The translations under genes were made by a program, and so were the position numbers. Below, piece by piece: positions 44,294 through 53,953 of a stretch of 59,581 bases of DNA; the first letter of the stretch is position 1; each line of letters starts with the position of its first letter. The notes beneath the pieces were generated by a model that searched no databases, was not told where the DNA came from, and worked only from the letters and a program-made list of their open reading frames with translations. Origin of the DNA: CAZJCK01 sp964544635 (GTDB taxonomy: Bacteria > Zixibacteria > MSB-5A5 > GN15 > FEB-12); NCBI GenBank assembly GCA_964544635.1, contig CAZJCK010000011.1, positions 1 to 59,581 of the forward strand, read 5' to 3'.

Positions 44294-45584
44294 AATCGAG
44301 TTCACGAATGTCGATATAGGTAGTTTCCTTCAGTTCCTCGATCCATTCGTCGACCAGCCGCCCGGTCTTATCCTGTCGGGCAAATTCCTTGATCTGGTCG
44401 TAGTCGTTTTCGAGATCGAGCGCCTTTTCCTGCTGGTAATCGAGCAGCTTCAGGATGTGCAGACCCTGCTGGGCCTCGATCGGTCCTTTGATACTGCCGA
44501 CTTCAGTCCAGCCGGCCACGACCGGTTGGAACGCCGGCGGCAGTTCGCGCAGCGCGAACCAGCCCAGAAGACCACCCTGGGCACGGGTACTGTTGTCGTC
44601 GGAGTGTGCCTTGGCCAGCTGTTCAAAATCAGCGCCGTCGTTCAGTTGCTGCACCAGTGAATCGGCCACGGCACGTACCCGCGCGCTGTCTTCGGCAGTG
44701 GGGGTGACGGTCAGCAGCAGGTGACGCAGCTTGAGTTGCTCGCCGCGCTTTCCTTCGCACTTGATGACATGGTAGCCGAACTGGGTGCGAATCACACCCG
44801 AGATGTCGCCGACATCGAGATTGAAGGCGGCGCGGGAGAATTCCGGCACGACATCGTCGCGCGATATCCATCCCAGGTTGCCGCCGTCGGTCACCGCCCC
44901 CGGGGTGGAATACTGGCTGGAGACAGTGGCGAAATCGGCGCCCTCGACAATGCGCTGGCGCAACTCGGTGGCGACGTCGCGCATAGAGTCTTCAACCGCC
45001 TGCGACGGAGTGATTGTCAGCAGGATGTGCGCCAGGCGAGCGGCCTCCGGCTGTTTCGGTATTGAGTCCTGGAACTCGTTGTAGAATTCTTCAACCTCGT
45101 GTCGCGAAATCGACACACTGTACAGCCGGCGCTGAATATAGCGCTGCTTGAGCAATTGATTCTCTACGTCCTTGCGATACTTGCGCCGCAACTCGCGAAG
45201 TGTCATCCCCTCCGAAGCCAGCGCCGCCTGGAACTCTTCGTACGATTCGAAGTTGCCCGACACCCGCTCCACCTGGTTGTCAAGCGCCCGCTCGATCTCT
45301 TCCGGTCGGACCGAGATCGACGTATCCTCGCGGGCGGCTATGAGGAAAAGACGGTCGGAGATCATCTGGTCGAGTATGTCGTCGCGCAGCTTCTCGAACT
45401 CCGCTTCGGTCTGGGGGCGTTGCCCCGTTTGAATCGCGGCAAGCTGCATCTGCGAGGCCAGCTCGGAGGCCAGGATGACCTCGTCGCCGATAACCGCAAC
45501 GATGCGGTCGATCATTTCGCGCTCGGCCGAAACCGAACCGCACAACAGCAACAGGAAGAGTGACAGGTTTCGCAAAAACTTCAT
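44280..45584 (-). CDS. surA: SurA-like periplasmic peptidyl-prolyl isomerase
   Basis: 434 residues with a signal peptide (MKFLRNLSLFLLLLCGSVSA). Next comes the SurA N-domain (VAVIGDEVILASELASQMQL, then helices to residue 175). Two parvulin domains follow: AARLAHILLTITPS...FGYHVIKCE (about 180-275) and LKLRHLLLTVTPT...QGLHILKLLD (about 285-385). SurA escorts unfolded outer-membrane proteins through the periplasm. It lies 21 bases after a second parvulin lipoprotein gene, so the cell makes both chaperones together. Confidence 0.93.
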   Translation of the reverse strand: MKFLRNLSLFLLLLCGSVSAEREMIDRIVAVIGDEVILASELASQMQLAAIQTGQRPQTEAEFEKLRDDILDQMISDRLFLIAAREDTSISVRPEEIERALDNQVERVSGNFESYEEFQAALASEGMTLRELRRKYRKDVENQLLKQRYIQRRLYSVSISRHEVEEFYNEFQDSIPKQPEAARLAHILLTITPSQAVEDSMRDVATELRQRIVEGADFATVSSQYSTPGAVTDGGNLGWISRDDVVPEFSRAAFNLDVGDISGVIRTQFGYHVIKCEGKRGEQLKLRHLLLTVTPTAEDSARVRAVADSLVQQLNDGADFEQLAKAHSDDNSTRAQGGLLGWFALRELPPAFQPVVAGWTEVGSIKGPIEAQQGLHILKLLDYQQEKALDLENDYDQIKEFARQDKTGRLVDEWIEELKETTYIDIRELDYANR

Positions 45585-45605
45585 AGATTATCTCACGTCG
45601 AAGGC

Positions 45606-47336
45606 TCAGCCTCCGCTTTCCGTGGTCTGGGTGGATGCGTAGGCATCGTTGTTGATCGTCGACCAGACCGCATCTTCATTGATATGGATCGTGGTGTTGG
45701 CCTTGGCGTCGTCGACCCAGTTGGTAAAGGCGATCGAGTCGTTTTTGGCATTCAGGCGCTGACGTATCTGGTCCTTGACTTCAAGGTAATCGTTCAACTG
45801 CGGATCAATCTTGTCGACCACGAAGAAGATCGAGTACCGATTCATGGTAACCACGGGACCGCCGACCTCGCCGATTGGCGTCTTCCTGGCCAGGTCGAAG
45901 ATTTCCGGGTAGTGTTGACGTTCGATATACTCGAGGTTGCCGTACACGTCGCGTTTACCGGGTCGTTCGGTCAGGTCCATGGCTTTTTCCTTGAACGCTG
46001 ACAACGAGTTGATCGACTCGGCCAACTGGCGCGCCTTGCGTTCATCGGACAAGAGGATCTCGTACACATGGACGCGCTCCGGCGATGTAAATTCTTCCGG
46101 ATTGTCCTCGTAGTACTGGCGCAACTGGCCCTCATCCGGGGGCGGTAGTTTCGGTATGGAGTCATTGCGCATGACTTCGGCCATGTTGAGTTCTTTGAAC
46201 AGCTTGAGCTTCTCCTGAAACTCGTCGGTATTGTCGAGCCCTTCGCGGTAGGCATGGATGATCAGGATGTCCTGCTGCTTGAGCTGGTAGATCAGGTCGG
46301 CCAGCCCTTCGTAATCGTCGAAGTCGGGCTTCACATGATTAGGCACCGAGGATTGCTGCAGCAGTTCGAGGTACTCACCAAGAGTCAACTCACCACCGTC
46401 CCACGTTGCCAGGACCAGTTCCTTCTCGTTGCGATCGAGCTGCTTGATGTCGAAATCGTTTCGTGGCAGGGTAGCGAGCAACTGCGGCGGATAGAGATTC
46501 TCCCGCTTGAACAGGACAAACTCACAGGTTGCCGTATCGACCCGAATGGGATACTGCTGTTTGAGGGTATCGAGGTAGGCCATGGTGACATCGCGCTGAC
46601 GGGTATTGACCAGTTGCTGGCGAATCTGCTCTTTCATCTGCTCGAAGGTGCCGCGCTGCTCATTCGGCATGCGATCGACCACCTTGATGATGTGGAAACC
46701 GAAGCTGGACTTCACCGGCGGTGAAATCTCGCCCGGTTCCATTTTGAAGGCGGCTTCCTGGAACGGCTGCACCATGTCGCCCCAGCTGAAGTAGCTGAGG
46801 TCGCCCCGGTTGCGCTTTGCCGACGGATCGATCGAGCATTCGTACGCCAGCTGTTCGAAGTTGGCGCCCTCTTCCAGTTTCTTCACCAGCGCTTCGGCCG
46901 AGTCGCGGGTTTCCACGAGAATGTGTGAGGCTCGGATTTTCTCCGAGCGCTTGTTATAGAAATCGCGCAGTTCCTCTTCGGTCGGTTCGACCTTGGGCGC
47001 GATATGCTTGTTGTACAGGGCGTCCAGCAGGAAGCGATCCTTGTTCGCCAGCACGACCCGCGCGATCTGTTCCATTTCGTCGATCTTTTTCTCGTAAGCG
47101 GCGTTTACCAGCAACCGCGACACGACGAGGGAATCGACGATGTCCATCTTCCGTTCGAACTCCGCCTCGGCGTTGGGCATGGCAAAACCGTAGCGATCGT
47201 AGTATTCCTGCAGTTCTTCGGTCGTGACTTCGTAATCGCCAATTGTCGCCACCACCTGTTTGTCGGAACCACACCCGACCAGGCAGACCAGCAGCAGCGC
47301 CAGCAGGCTGAAAATCATTAGCTCTTTTCTCATCAT
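45606..47336 (-). CDS. PrsA-like parvulin lipoprotein
   Basis: 576 residues from ATG 47336 with GGAGG 11 bases upstream. It has a signal peptide with lipobox LVGC (Cys about residue 21). A SurA-type N-domain (IGDYEVTTEELQEYY) leads to a canonical parvulin domain (RASHILVETRDSAEALVKKL...FGFHIIKVVD, about 135-225) and a second, weaker one near residues 430-530 (VHVYEILLSDERKARQLAES). It would aid folding at the membrane surface and is the first gene of the surA-S4 operon. Confidence 0.9.
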   Translation of the reverse strand: MMRKELMIFSLLALLLVCLVGCGSDKQVVATIGDYEVTTEELQEYYDRYGFAMPNAEAEFERKMDIVDSLVVSRLLVNAAYEKKIDEMEQIARVVLANKDRFLLDALYNKHIAPKVEPTEEELRDFYNKRSEKIRASHILVETRDSAEALVKKLEEGANFEQLAYECSIDPSAKRNRGDLSYFSWGDMVQPFQEAAFKMEPGEISPPVKSSFGFHIIKVVDRMPNEQRGTFEQMKEQIRQQLVNTRQRDVTMAYLDTLKQQYPIRVDTATCEFVLFKRENLYPPQLLATLPRNDFDIKQLDRNEKELVLATWDGGELTLGEYLELLQQSSVPNHVKPDFDDYEGLADLIYQLKQQDILIIHAYREGLDNTDEFQEKLKLFKELNMAEVMRNDSIPKLPPPDEGQLRQYYEDNPEEFTSPERVHVYEILLSDERKARQLAESINSLSAFKEKAMDLTERPGKRDVYGNLEYIERQHYPEIFDLARKTPIGEVGGPVVTMNRYSIFFVVDKIDPQLNDYLEVKDQIRQRLNAKNDSIAFTNWVDDAKANTTIHINEDAVWSTINNDAYASTQTTESGG

Positions 47337-47481
47337 ATTGGTGTATACCTCCGGAAATTCTCGTCTTTCTTGTACTCCCTGCACCCCACCCGGTTCCCGG
47401 GCGGCAGGGCGCGGCGGTAAAGGCAAAAGTATACACGCGGCCGCCGAATTTGCCAAATGCTTTCGTGGTGATGGACGGGAG

Positions 47482-48450
47482 CTATTCGTAGTCGGATTCG
47501 AGGTAATCCTTGGTCATCTGCTCCCGGGTCAGCCGCTGTGACAGCTTCTTGGAGAACTCCAGGGCCGAATTCTCGCCATACACCTTGAGCATATGATTCA
47601 TCGCGATTACCTCGGAAATCACGGTGATGTTCTTGCCCGGCGAGATGGGGACCCGCACGATCGGGATATCGACGCCCAGCACGGCGGTCTTGTTCTCCTC
47701 GATGCCGAGTCGATCGTACTCCTTGGTTTCCTCCCAGAGTGCGAGGTGCACCTCCACCTCGATCCGCTTCTGCAGGCGGATCGCCCGGATGCCGAACAGC
47801 TCCTCGATATCGATAATACCGACACCGCGAATCTCCATGTGATGGCCCAGCAGTTCGCTGCCGGCGCCAATAATGACATCGGGTGCCGTGCGGGTGATCC
47901 GCACGACATCGTCGGCGACCAGGCGGTGACCACGCTCGATCAGGTCGAGGGCGACTTCCGATTTGCCGACACCCGACTTACCGGTGTACAACAGGCCAAC
48001 CCCGTAAACGTCGACCAGCGTGCCGTGGATCGTAATGGTCGGCGCAAAGACATGGTCGAGATAGGCGCCCAGCCGGGCCATCAGCTCGGCCGTCGACAGG
48101 CGGCTGGAGAATACCGACGTCTCGTGGCGATCGGCCGCTGTCACGAACGGCTCGGGCGGGACAATACCTTTGCTGACGATCACCATCGGAATGCCTGCCG
48201 AGAACAGCCGGTCGGAAATCTCGACGAGCCGATCGCTGTCCAGATGTGACAGGTAGGCCAGTTCGGTCTCACCCAGTATCTGCACCCGGGTGGCGGCAAA
48301 GCGTTCGAAAAACCCGGTCAGGGCCAGGCCGGGTCGATGGATTTCGGCATTGAGGATCGGCCGCTTCATCCCCGCTTCATTGTTGTTGAGCAGGGTAAGC
48401 TCCAGTTCGCGATTGCGTCCGGTGTACAGTTTCTCGACGGTGATTTCCAT
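47482..48450 (-). CDS. hprK: HPr kinase/phosphorylase
   Basis: 322 residues. The P-loop is GKSGVGKS (157-164), with His142 in ITIHGTLVDV and the family signature EIRGVGIIDIEELFGI near residue 205. The C-terminal regulatory helix is present. The enzyme phosphorylates and dephosphorylates HPr at a serine to link sugar use with gene control. HPr is not in this window. No Shine-Dalgarno sequence precedes the ATG; a TATATT element is only 8 bases away. Confidence 0.95.
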   Translation of the reverse strand: MEITVEKLYTGRNRELELTLLNNNEAGMKRPILNAEIHRPGLALTGFFERFAATRVQILGETELAYLSHLDSDRLVEISDRLFSAGIPMVIVSKGIVPPEPFVTAADRHETSVFSSRLSTAELMARLGAYLDHVFAPTITIHGTLVDVYGVGLLYTGKSGVGKSEVALDLIERGHRLVADDVVRITRTAPDVIIGAGSELLGHHMEIRGVGIIDIEELFGIRAIRLQKRIEVEVHLALWEETKEYDRLGIEENKTAVLGVDIPIVRVPISPGKNITVISEVIAMNHMLKVYGENSALEFSKKLSQRLTREQMTKDYLESDYE

Positions 48451-48458
48451 GATTGGCT

Positions 48459-48488
48459 AATATATCGCGTCGGCACCGGCTTCAGCAA
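48459..48488 (-). promoter_or_regulatory. Possible promoter of hprK, close to its start codon
   Basis: On the minus strand TTGCTG, an 18-base spacer and TATATT end 8 bases before the ATG. The layout is like that of the CPXCG gene and would give a leaderless or nearly leaderless mRNA. Confidence 0.4.
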
Positions 48489-48513
48489 GTTTGAAACGTC
48501 GCCCATAACAAAG

Positions 48514-48543
48514 CGGGCGACAACCAATGACGGTTGTCGCCCG
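48514..48543 (-). terminator. Terminator after the double-PDZ gene
   Basis: CGGGCGACAACC-AATGAC-GGTTGTCGCCCG is a perfect 12-bp hairpin, followed on the minus strand by CTTTGTT. It begins 26 bases past the stop at 48569. Confidence 0.75.
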
Positions 48544-48568
48544 TGTACGACACGCTAACCAAGCTGTA

Positions 48569-49615
48569 CTATTCGAGCTTGCGCTCTATTTCTTCGAGCT
48601 CGCGCTTCATTTCTTCCATCGCCCGGCGAACCTCTTCGTTCGCCTTACGCAGTTCTTCACGGACCTCGCGCTGCGATTCTCTCAGTTCTTCACGCAGTTC
48701 CTTGTTGAATTCGCGACGCGTGTCCTCACTCCAAAATGAACGGTTGAGGCGAGGCAGGTCGAGGTCGATATCCGGAATCTCAACCCGAACGTCCCGCGGA
48801 TTGAATTGATTAAAAAAGAAGTTGCCGGCCTCGATTTCATCAAGCGTCACCGCAATGCTCTGGCGCTGGCCACGTCGCAGGACATCCACCGTTACCTCTT
48901 CCCCCTTCTGGTGGTCCAGCATCACGTCGGTGACATCATCCGCCTCGAAGATCTGCTCGTCCGCGACCTTCACAATGATGTCGCCGGCCATCAAGCCTGC
49001 CCGTTCGGCAGGCGAGTCTTCCTTCACCTCCGTGACGAGGGCGCCGCCGTCTTCGGCGTTAAAATAACCGGCAAGCTGATCCGACAAGTCACTAAGCTGC
49101 ACCCCGAGATAAGCGCGCCTGGTGTTCGACCAGTTGTTGGCTACGGTATAGCTGCTGCCGTCGGGCGACACCATCACGATTCGACCGTCGTTGCCCAGCC
49201 GCATGGTACGGTTGGGGCGCTTCTCGACTTCGACCGTGATGCTCATGTCGCGGCCGTCGCGGCTGACCTGAAGCGTCGCGGCATCGCCGGCCTCCAGGTG
49301 CAACAGGGCATCCTCAAGCTCATACTTGTCGGTCACACTGTGACTGTTTACGGCGAGAATGACATCCCCTTCGTGCAACCCGGCCTTGTCGGCCGGTGAG
49401 TCGGCAATGACGGCATTGACTATCACGCCGTAAGGGACTTCCAAATCAAACGCTTCGGCGATATCGTAATCGACCGATTGCGATTGAATACCCAGCCAGA
49501 CATCGGCGGCATGCTGGTCGTTCTGGACATGATACCAGTTGGCAGCGACCGGCGGAGCGGCAACAAGAGCCACCCCGACCAGGGCGGCAGCAAAGATTTT
49601 CAGACGGTTGTTCAT
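48569..49615 (-). CDS. Exported double-PDZ protein with a charged C-terminal helix
   Basis: 348 residues from ATG 49615, with AAGGA upstream and a signal peptide (MNNRLKIFAAALVGVALVAA). Two PDZ domains: WLGIQSQSVDYDIAEAF...GLHEGDVILAVNS (about 40-130) and YLGVQLSDLSDQLAGYF...GLMAGDIIVKVAD (about 165-255). There is no protease domain. The last 50 residues are a highly charged continuous helix rich in R-E-E/K repeats, likely a coiled coil. It may be an adaptor or periplasmic regulator of a protease. Its own promoter was not found. Confidence 0.88.
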   Translation of the reverse strand: MNNRLKIFAAALVGVALVAAPPVAANWYHVQNDQHAADVWLGIQSQSVDYDIAEAFDLEVPYGVIVNAVIADSPADKAGLHEGDVILAVNSHSVTDKYELEDALLHLEAGDAATLQVSRDGRDMSITVEVEKRPNRTMRLGNDGRIVMVSPDGSSYTVANNWSNTRRAYLGVQLSDLSDQLAGYFNAEDGGALVTEVKEDSPAERAGLMAGDIIVKVADEQIFEADDVTDVMLDHQKGEEVTVDVLRRGQRQSIAVTLDEIEAGNFFFNQFNPRDVRVEIPDIDLDLPRLNRSFWSEDTRREFNKELREELRESQREVREELRKANEEVRRAMEEMKRELEEIERKLE

Positions 49616-49706
49616 AGTTTCCTTCTCGCATGAATCGAGTGATCGGCGGTTCTGTTGGGGAGATACGAGGCAGGTGCGGGCAGGTTGCACCGCTGTGACA
49701 AACGGG

Positions 49707-50537
49707 TCAGCGTGGATACCAGGCGAGTCGCAGACGGGCAGTCAGGCGGGTTTCACCGCGCTCATCGAATATTTCGGCGCCCGTGCCGATGCCGATAGTG
49801 GCCGAACGGTGAAGCGGGACCATCAGGTCTAATCGGCCGGCAGCACCGTTTGCTGACGCCCCCCCGGTCAGGTGCACCACCATCGATCCGGGAGCGCCGT
49901 CTGGATTTTTGTACGCCTCATTGAGGCGGTAACTCGACGAATACCAACGAATTGTGCCGTACCCCTCGATGGCATCGCCGGGCCGGTCGCTGTCACGCCA
50001 GACATAGCCGCCACCCACCGTAAAGCCGGGCGAAAGCGGCCACAACAGCGTACCGTCAACAAACCAGCGACGGTCCCCGGCGGCAACATCTGATATGTCG
50101 GCGCCCCCCTTCACCTGAAGAGAAATTATCCCAATGCGACCATCCGGATTACATGCCTGCGGTGAGGCCAGTGCAAGTGGATTGCCGAAATGGATGTTCA
50201 TCAAACCGTGGACTGAATAATAGGTCGAATCGGCCTGGCTGAACCCCTCGCCGACTGCGCCAAGGGTAAGCGCAGGGGCGACCGGCGTTGTCAACTGGAG
50301 ACGGCCGCCGCTGATATCATTGAAGGCAAAACCTTCGTCGCCGGAAATCGAGGTATAGGCCGCCTCGACAACGATACCCGGCTTGCCGATCACGCCGTCG
50401 GGATGGCTGACTGGCCCCGGCAGCAGACCGGCGCCACGACTGTCAGCCGTTACCAGCACGAACAGTGCAAAGACGATGATGCCAGTCCAGCCGGTCCAAT
50501 GCCCTCCCTGACCGCGGCCACGGCTATAAATTGGCAC
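49707..50537 (-). CDS. Predicted exported beta-barrel protein, function unknown
   Basis: The frame is open from 50624. I place the start at GTG 50537, which gives the signal peptide region TGWTGIIVFALFVLVTADSR; the true start is uncertain. The mature part is strand-rich with alternating polar and hydrophobic residues (GIVVEAAYTSISG, RLQLTTPVAPALTLGAVG, TVGGGYVWRDSDR, MVVHLTGGASANG) and ends with LTARLRLAWYPR, as in small outer-membrane barrels. It is divergent from a TetR gene whose operator lies in the shared upstream region. Confidence 0.65.
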   Translation of the reverse strand: MPIYSRGRGQGGHWTGWTGIIVFALFVLVTADSRGAGLLPGPVSHPDGVIGKPGIVVEAAYTSISGDEGFAFNDISGGRLQLTTPVAPALTLGAVGEGFSQADSTYYSVHGLMNIHFGNPLALASPQACNPDGRIGIISLQVKGGADISDVAAGDRRWFVDGTLLWPLSPGFTVGGGYVWRDSDRPGDAIEGYGTIRWYSSSYRLNEAYKNPDGAPGSMVVHLTGGASANGAAGRLDLMVPLHRSATIGIGTGAEIFDERGETRLTARLRLAWYPR

Positions 50538-50642
50538 TCCATCAACTACCACGTCGAGAACATACCACCGGTAAGTGATCGGGTAAAGAGATATAGTATG
50601 GATTGCCTTGGATTGAGCCGGCACCGCACTTCGAAAAAGGCC

Positions 50643-50671
50643 TTGACATTAGTACACCGAATACTAACTTG
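50643..50671 (+). promoter_or_regulatory. Possible promoter of the TetR gene
   Basis: TTGACA at 50643-50648 with a weak -10 (TAACTT or AACTTG) 16-17 bases later, just before the operator. Confidence 0.35.
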
Positions 50672-50680
50672 AAGCCAATT

Positions 50681-50696
50681 ACTGACCGATAGTCAG
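50681..50696. promoter_or_regulatory. TetR operator, site 1
   Basis: ACTGAC-CGAT-AGTCAG, an inverted repeat 15 bases before the TetR start codon. The same ACTGAC-N4-AGTCA layout recurs before the TonB receptor gene. Confidence 0.65.
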
Positions 50697-50710
50697 AGTC
50701 AGGATAGTTG

Positions 50711-51385
50711 ATGGGTACTGCCGAAAGGCGTGAACGTGAAAAGCAGCAGCGGGTCGATGCCATTCTCGACGCCGCCCTTGAGGTTTTTGCTGAGAAGGGC
50801 TTAAAAAACGCCACGATGGAAGATGTGGCGGAGAAGGCCGAACTCAGCAAGGGGACGATCTATCTGTATTTTAAGAGCAAGGAGCATATGTTCTTCGCTA
50901 TCGATATGCGGGCGGGTGAGATCCTGCATGAACGGTTCTCTGAGGCATCACGTTCAGCTGACAGCGGTCTTGCAAAAGTCAAGGCGATCGGCCGGGCTTA
51001 TTACCAGTTTTGCTTCGACTACCCCAATTTCTTCAAGGCGATGTCGTATGTCGAAAGTATGGATCCCCATACCTTCAAAGAGATTGCACAAGAAATGACA
51101 GGCGGTAACCTGCAGAGCTTCAAGAACTCATCGCTGGCTGTTTTGGCCGAAGCCGTTGAGATGGGTCACAAAGACGGTTCAATTGCTGAGGACATGCATC
51201 CCTGGGTAATGGCTGTGCTCTTGTGGTCAACGAGTAACGGCGTGATCGGTATGATCAAGAACCGTGGTGACTACCTGAAGCTGTTCGATCTGCCGGTCGA
51301 CGCTCTGTATCCCGCCAAGGAACTGCTGATAGAGCGAGGCATGGCGCCGCTGATGAAGAAAAGCGAATCGGACGAAACGAAGTAG
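50711..51385 (+). CDS. TetR/AcrR-family repressor next to a TonB receptor
   Basis: 224 residues from ATG 50711 with AGGA upstream. The helix-turn-helix is DAALEVFAEKGLKNATMEDV followed by AEKAELSKGTIYLYFKSKE. The C-terminal ligand domain ends in a TetR_C-like helix set. The 69-base gap to the receptor gene contains a second operator, so the protein probably represses both itself and the receptor. The ligand is unknown. Confidence 0.92.
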   Translation: MGTAERREREKQQRVDAILDAALEVFAEKGLKNATMEDVAEKAELSKGTIYLYFKSKEHMFFAIDMRAGEILHERFSEASRSADSGLAKVKAIGRAYYQFCFDYPNFFKAMSYVESMDPHTFKEIAQEMTGGNLQSFKNSSLAVLAEAVEMGHKDGSIAEDMHPWVMAVLLWSTSNGVIGMIKNRGDYLKLFDLPVDALYPAKELLIERGMAPLMKKSESDETK

Positions 51386-51406
51386 CGTATATTTTTTTAT
51401 CCGTAT

Positions 51407-51422
51407 ACTGACTGACAGTCAT
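51407..51422. promoter_or_regulatory. TetR operator, site 2
   Basis: ACTGAC-TGAC-AGTCAT, containing the perfect palindrome TGACTGACAGTCA, 32 bases before the TonB receptor start. It matches site 1 in both half sites. Confidence 0.65.
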
Positions 51423-51454
51423 TTACTGAACAATGGGTAACAAGGAAAACTTGC

Positions 51455-53773
51455 ATGGAATCTCGAATTCTCCTGCTCTCGCTGGTATTGCTTTTGGCTC
51501 TAATGCTGCCTGCAGTCGCCAGTTCAAATGGAAGTGACGCTCCTGAAAAACAAAAGACCGGTTCGCTGAAGGGCCGGGTGATGGATGCCGAAACACAATC
51601 GCCGATCGTCGGCGCCACCATCCTGCTTCTCGGTACCGAGCGCGGCGCCGCCAGTGATGCCGATGGCCGGTTTACCGTCGGCAAAATCCCGGTCGGCAGC
51701 TATTCGGTTCAGGTGAGCAGTATCGGGTATCAGCCGCTGACGCGGACTGATGTCATCATTCGCGCCGGCCGCACCACCGTGCTTGATGTGGAATTACAGG
51801 TGAGCGCGACCGAGCTGCAGGGCATGACCGTGGGGGCGGGATATTTCAGCGAATCGCCCACCGAGCCGACCAGCTCGATCCGTTTCTCGGCCGAGGAGGT
51901 GCGTCGCGCTCCCGGTTCGGCCGGTGATGTCAGCCGTATCATGTTCAGTTTGCCGAGTGTGGCCAAGGTCAACGATTTCATCAACAACCTGATAGTGCGC
52001 GGCGGCAGCCCGACCGAGAATTCGTTCTATGTCGATAACATTGAGATTCCGAATATCAACCACTACCCCCTCTTCGGCACTTCGGGCGGGCCGATCAGCC
52101 TGATCAACACCGACTTCATCAAAGATGTCACTTTCTCGGCCGGCGGTTTCTCGGCCGCCTACGGCGACCGCCTGTCGTCGATCATGCAACTGTCGTTTCG
52201 CGAGGGGAACCGCGACGAGATCGACCTGCAGGCCGACCTTAATTTCGCCGGCTTCGGTTTGATCGGCGAAGGTCCGCTGCCGGGCAAACGCGGTTCGTGG
52301 TTGCTGTCAATACGTCGCAGCTATCTTGACCTGCTGGTCGACGCGATCGGGACCGGCGCGGTGCCGCGATACTCCGATTACCAGGGTAAGCTGGTCTACG
52401 ACCTGTCGCCGCAGCACCAGCTATCGGCGCTGGGCGTACTCGGTATCGATAATATAAATTTTGAGCGCGAGGATGCGATTGAAGAGGGGAATATCACGGA
52501 CGGTGCATCGGACGGGTATGAGTATGCCTTTGGCGTGAACTGGCGGTTCCTCTGGAGCGATAACGGCTACTCCAACACGTCGATTTCCTACCTCGCCACC
52601 CGCGTTGAAGCAAACTACTTCGAAACCAGCACCGGTAACCAACTGACGCGACAGGACAATATTGACGGTGCGGCGCAGTTGCGCAATGTCAGCTTCTATC
52701 GCCTGACCGACCGTCACGAGTTCGAGTTCGGCTTCGACCTGAAATATGAAATGGACGACTACGATTTCTTCTTCAGCGAGTACACCAACTTCTTCGGCGA
52801 CACCATACCGTCGCTGACACTGAATGACGAAATCCGTTCGCCGAAACTCGGCGGTTTCGTCAATTACATCGTCCGACCGTTCAACCGCTGGCAGGTCACC
52901 GTCGGCGGCCGGGTCGATTACTTCGAATATACCGGGCAGACCAACCTGTCGCCGCGCGGTTCAGTCTCATACCGGGTAACTGACGGTACCACCCTCAACG
53001 CCGCCGCCGGCATTTACAATCAGACCATGCCGATCGTGCTTTTGTCGCAACAGGAGAGTAACCGTAACCTGAACAATCCGCGCGCCTATCACTATGTGCT
53101 CGGGTTCGAGCAGTTACTGTCCGACGATACACGACTGACAGTCGAGGGCTATTACAAGTGGTATGAGAATTTCCCGATGAATGTCGAGCAGCCGGAGATG
53201 TTTATCATCGACGAGATGATTTACAACAACTGGTTTTTTTATCACGAGAACCTGCGCGATGACGGTAACGCCCGCTCCTATGGTGTTGAGGCAACAGTGC
53301 AGAAGAAACTGCGGGCGGGGGTGTACGGCCTGTTGTCGGGCGCCTGGTTCCGTTCACAGTATGAAGACCTGAACGGTATTTGGCGCAACCGCACCTTCGA
53401 CAATCAAATCGTGGCAAGTGCCGAAGGCGGCTACAAGCCGAATGACCGCTGGGAGTACAGCCTGCGCTTTGTGTACGCCGGCGGGGCGCCGTATACACCG
53501 CTCGATCTCGACGCCTCCCGCACGATAAACCGGTCGGTGTACGACCAGGGTCGCGTGAACGAATCTCGCTATCCCGACTATCACTCGCTCAACCTGCGTG
53601 TCGACCGTCGCTTCAACTTCGACAACTCGAACATGATTGTCTACTTCTCGGTCTGGAACGCTTACAACCGTGAGAATGTCGCGAGCTATTACTGGAACGA
53701 AATCGAGCAGCAACAGGACGAAATCCTGCAGTGGTCGCTGCTGCCGATTTTCGGTATTGAGTATGAGTTCTAA
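51455..53773 (+). CDS. TonB-dependent outer-membrane receptor
   Basis: 772 residues behind AAGGA. After the signal peptide comes a carboxypeptidase-regulatory-like domain (GSLKGRVMDAETQSPIVGAT...IGYQPL, about 36-115). The plug follows (IRFSAEEVRRAPGSAGDVSR, NNLIVRGGSPTENSFYVDNI, about 140-230). The barrel runs to a C-terminal aromatic strand (IFGIEYEF). No clear TonB box was seen at the N-terminus. The substrate is unknown; the linked TetR regulator suggests induction by a small molecule rather than iron control. Confidence 0.95.
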   Translation: MESRILLLSLVLLLALMLPAVASSNGSDAPEKQKTGSLKGRVMDAETQSPIVGATILLLGTERGAASDADGRFTVGKIPVGSYSVQVSSIGYQPLTRTDVIIRAGRTTVLDVELQVSATELQGMTVGAGYFSESPTEPTSSIRFSAEEVRRAPGSAGDVSRIMFSLPSVAKVNDFINNLIVRGGSPTENSFYVDNIEIPNINHYPLFGTSGGPISLINTDFIKDVTFSAGGFSAAYGDRLSSIMQLSFREGNRDEIDLQADLNFAGFGLIGEGPLPGKRGSWLLSIRRSYLDLLVDAIGTGAVPRYSDYQGKLVYDLSPQHQLSALGVLGIDNINFEREDAIEEGNITDGASDGYEYAFGVNWRFLWSDNGYSNTSISYLATRVEANYFETSTGNQLTRQDNIDGAAQLRNVSFYRLTDRHEFEFGFDLKYEMDDYDFFFSEYTNFFGDTIPSLTLNDEIRSPKLGGFVNYIVRPFNRWQVTVGGRVDYFEYTGQTNLSPRGSVSYRVTDGTTLNAAAGIYNQTMPIVLLSQQESNRNLNNPRAYHYVLGFEQLLSDDTRLTVEGYYKWYENFPMNVEQPEMFIIDEMIYNNWFFYHENLRDDGNARSYGVEATVQKKLRAGVYGLLSGAWFRSQYEDLNGIWRNRTFDNQIVASAEGGYKPNDRWEYSLRFVYAGGAPYTPLDLDASRTINRSVYDQGRVNESRYPDYHSLNLRVDRRFNFDNSNMIVYFSVWNAYNRENVASYYWNEIEQQQDEILQWSLLPIFGIEYEF

Positions 53774-53895
53774 TGACTCCGACTCAGCCGACATGCCGCA
53801 ACCGAGCCCAAACAGCGAGCTGGTCAAGCGGTCGGTGCGGACGATGCTAACCCGCCCGGTTCCCGTCTCTTCACGCAGGGTATGTTGATTCTCTT

Positions 53896-53924
53896 CGGCA
53901 GACCCCGATAAGTGGGGCCTGCCG
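53896..53924. terminator. Hairpin between convergent receptor and cupin genes
   Basis: CGGCAGACCCC and GGGGCCTGCCG pair with one mismatch around a 7-base loop. No long T-run on either strand. A bidirectional transcript-end hairpin is plausible. Confidence 0.4.
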
Positions 53925-53953
53925 ACAGTGGGTGGCAACTGAGATTACTTGAC

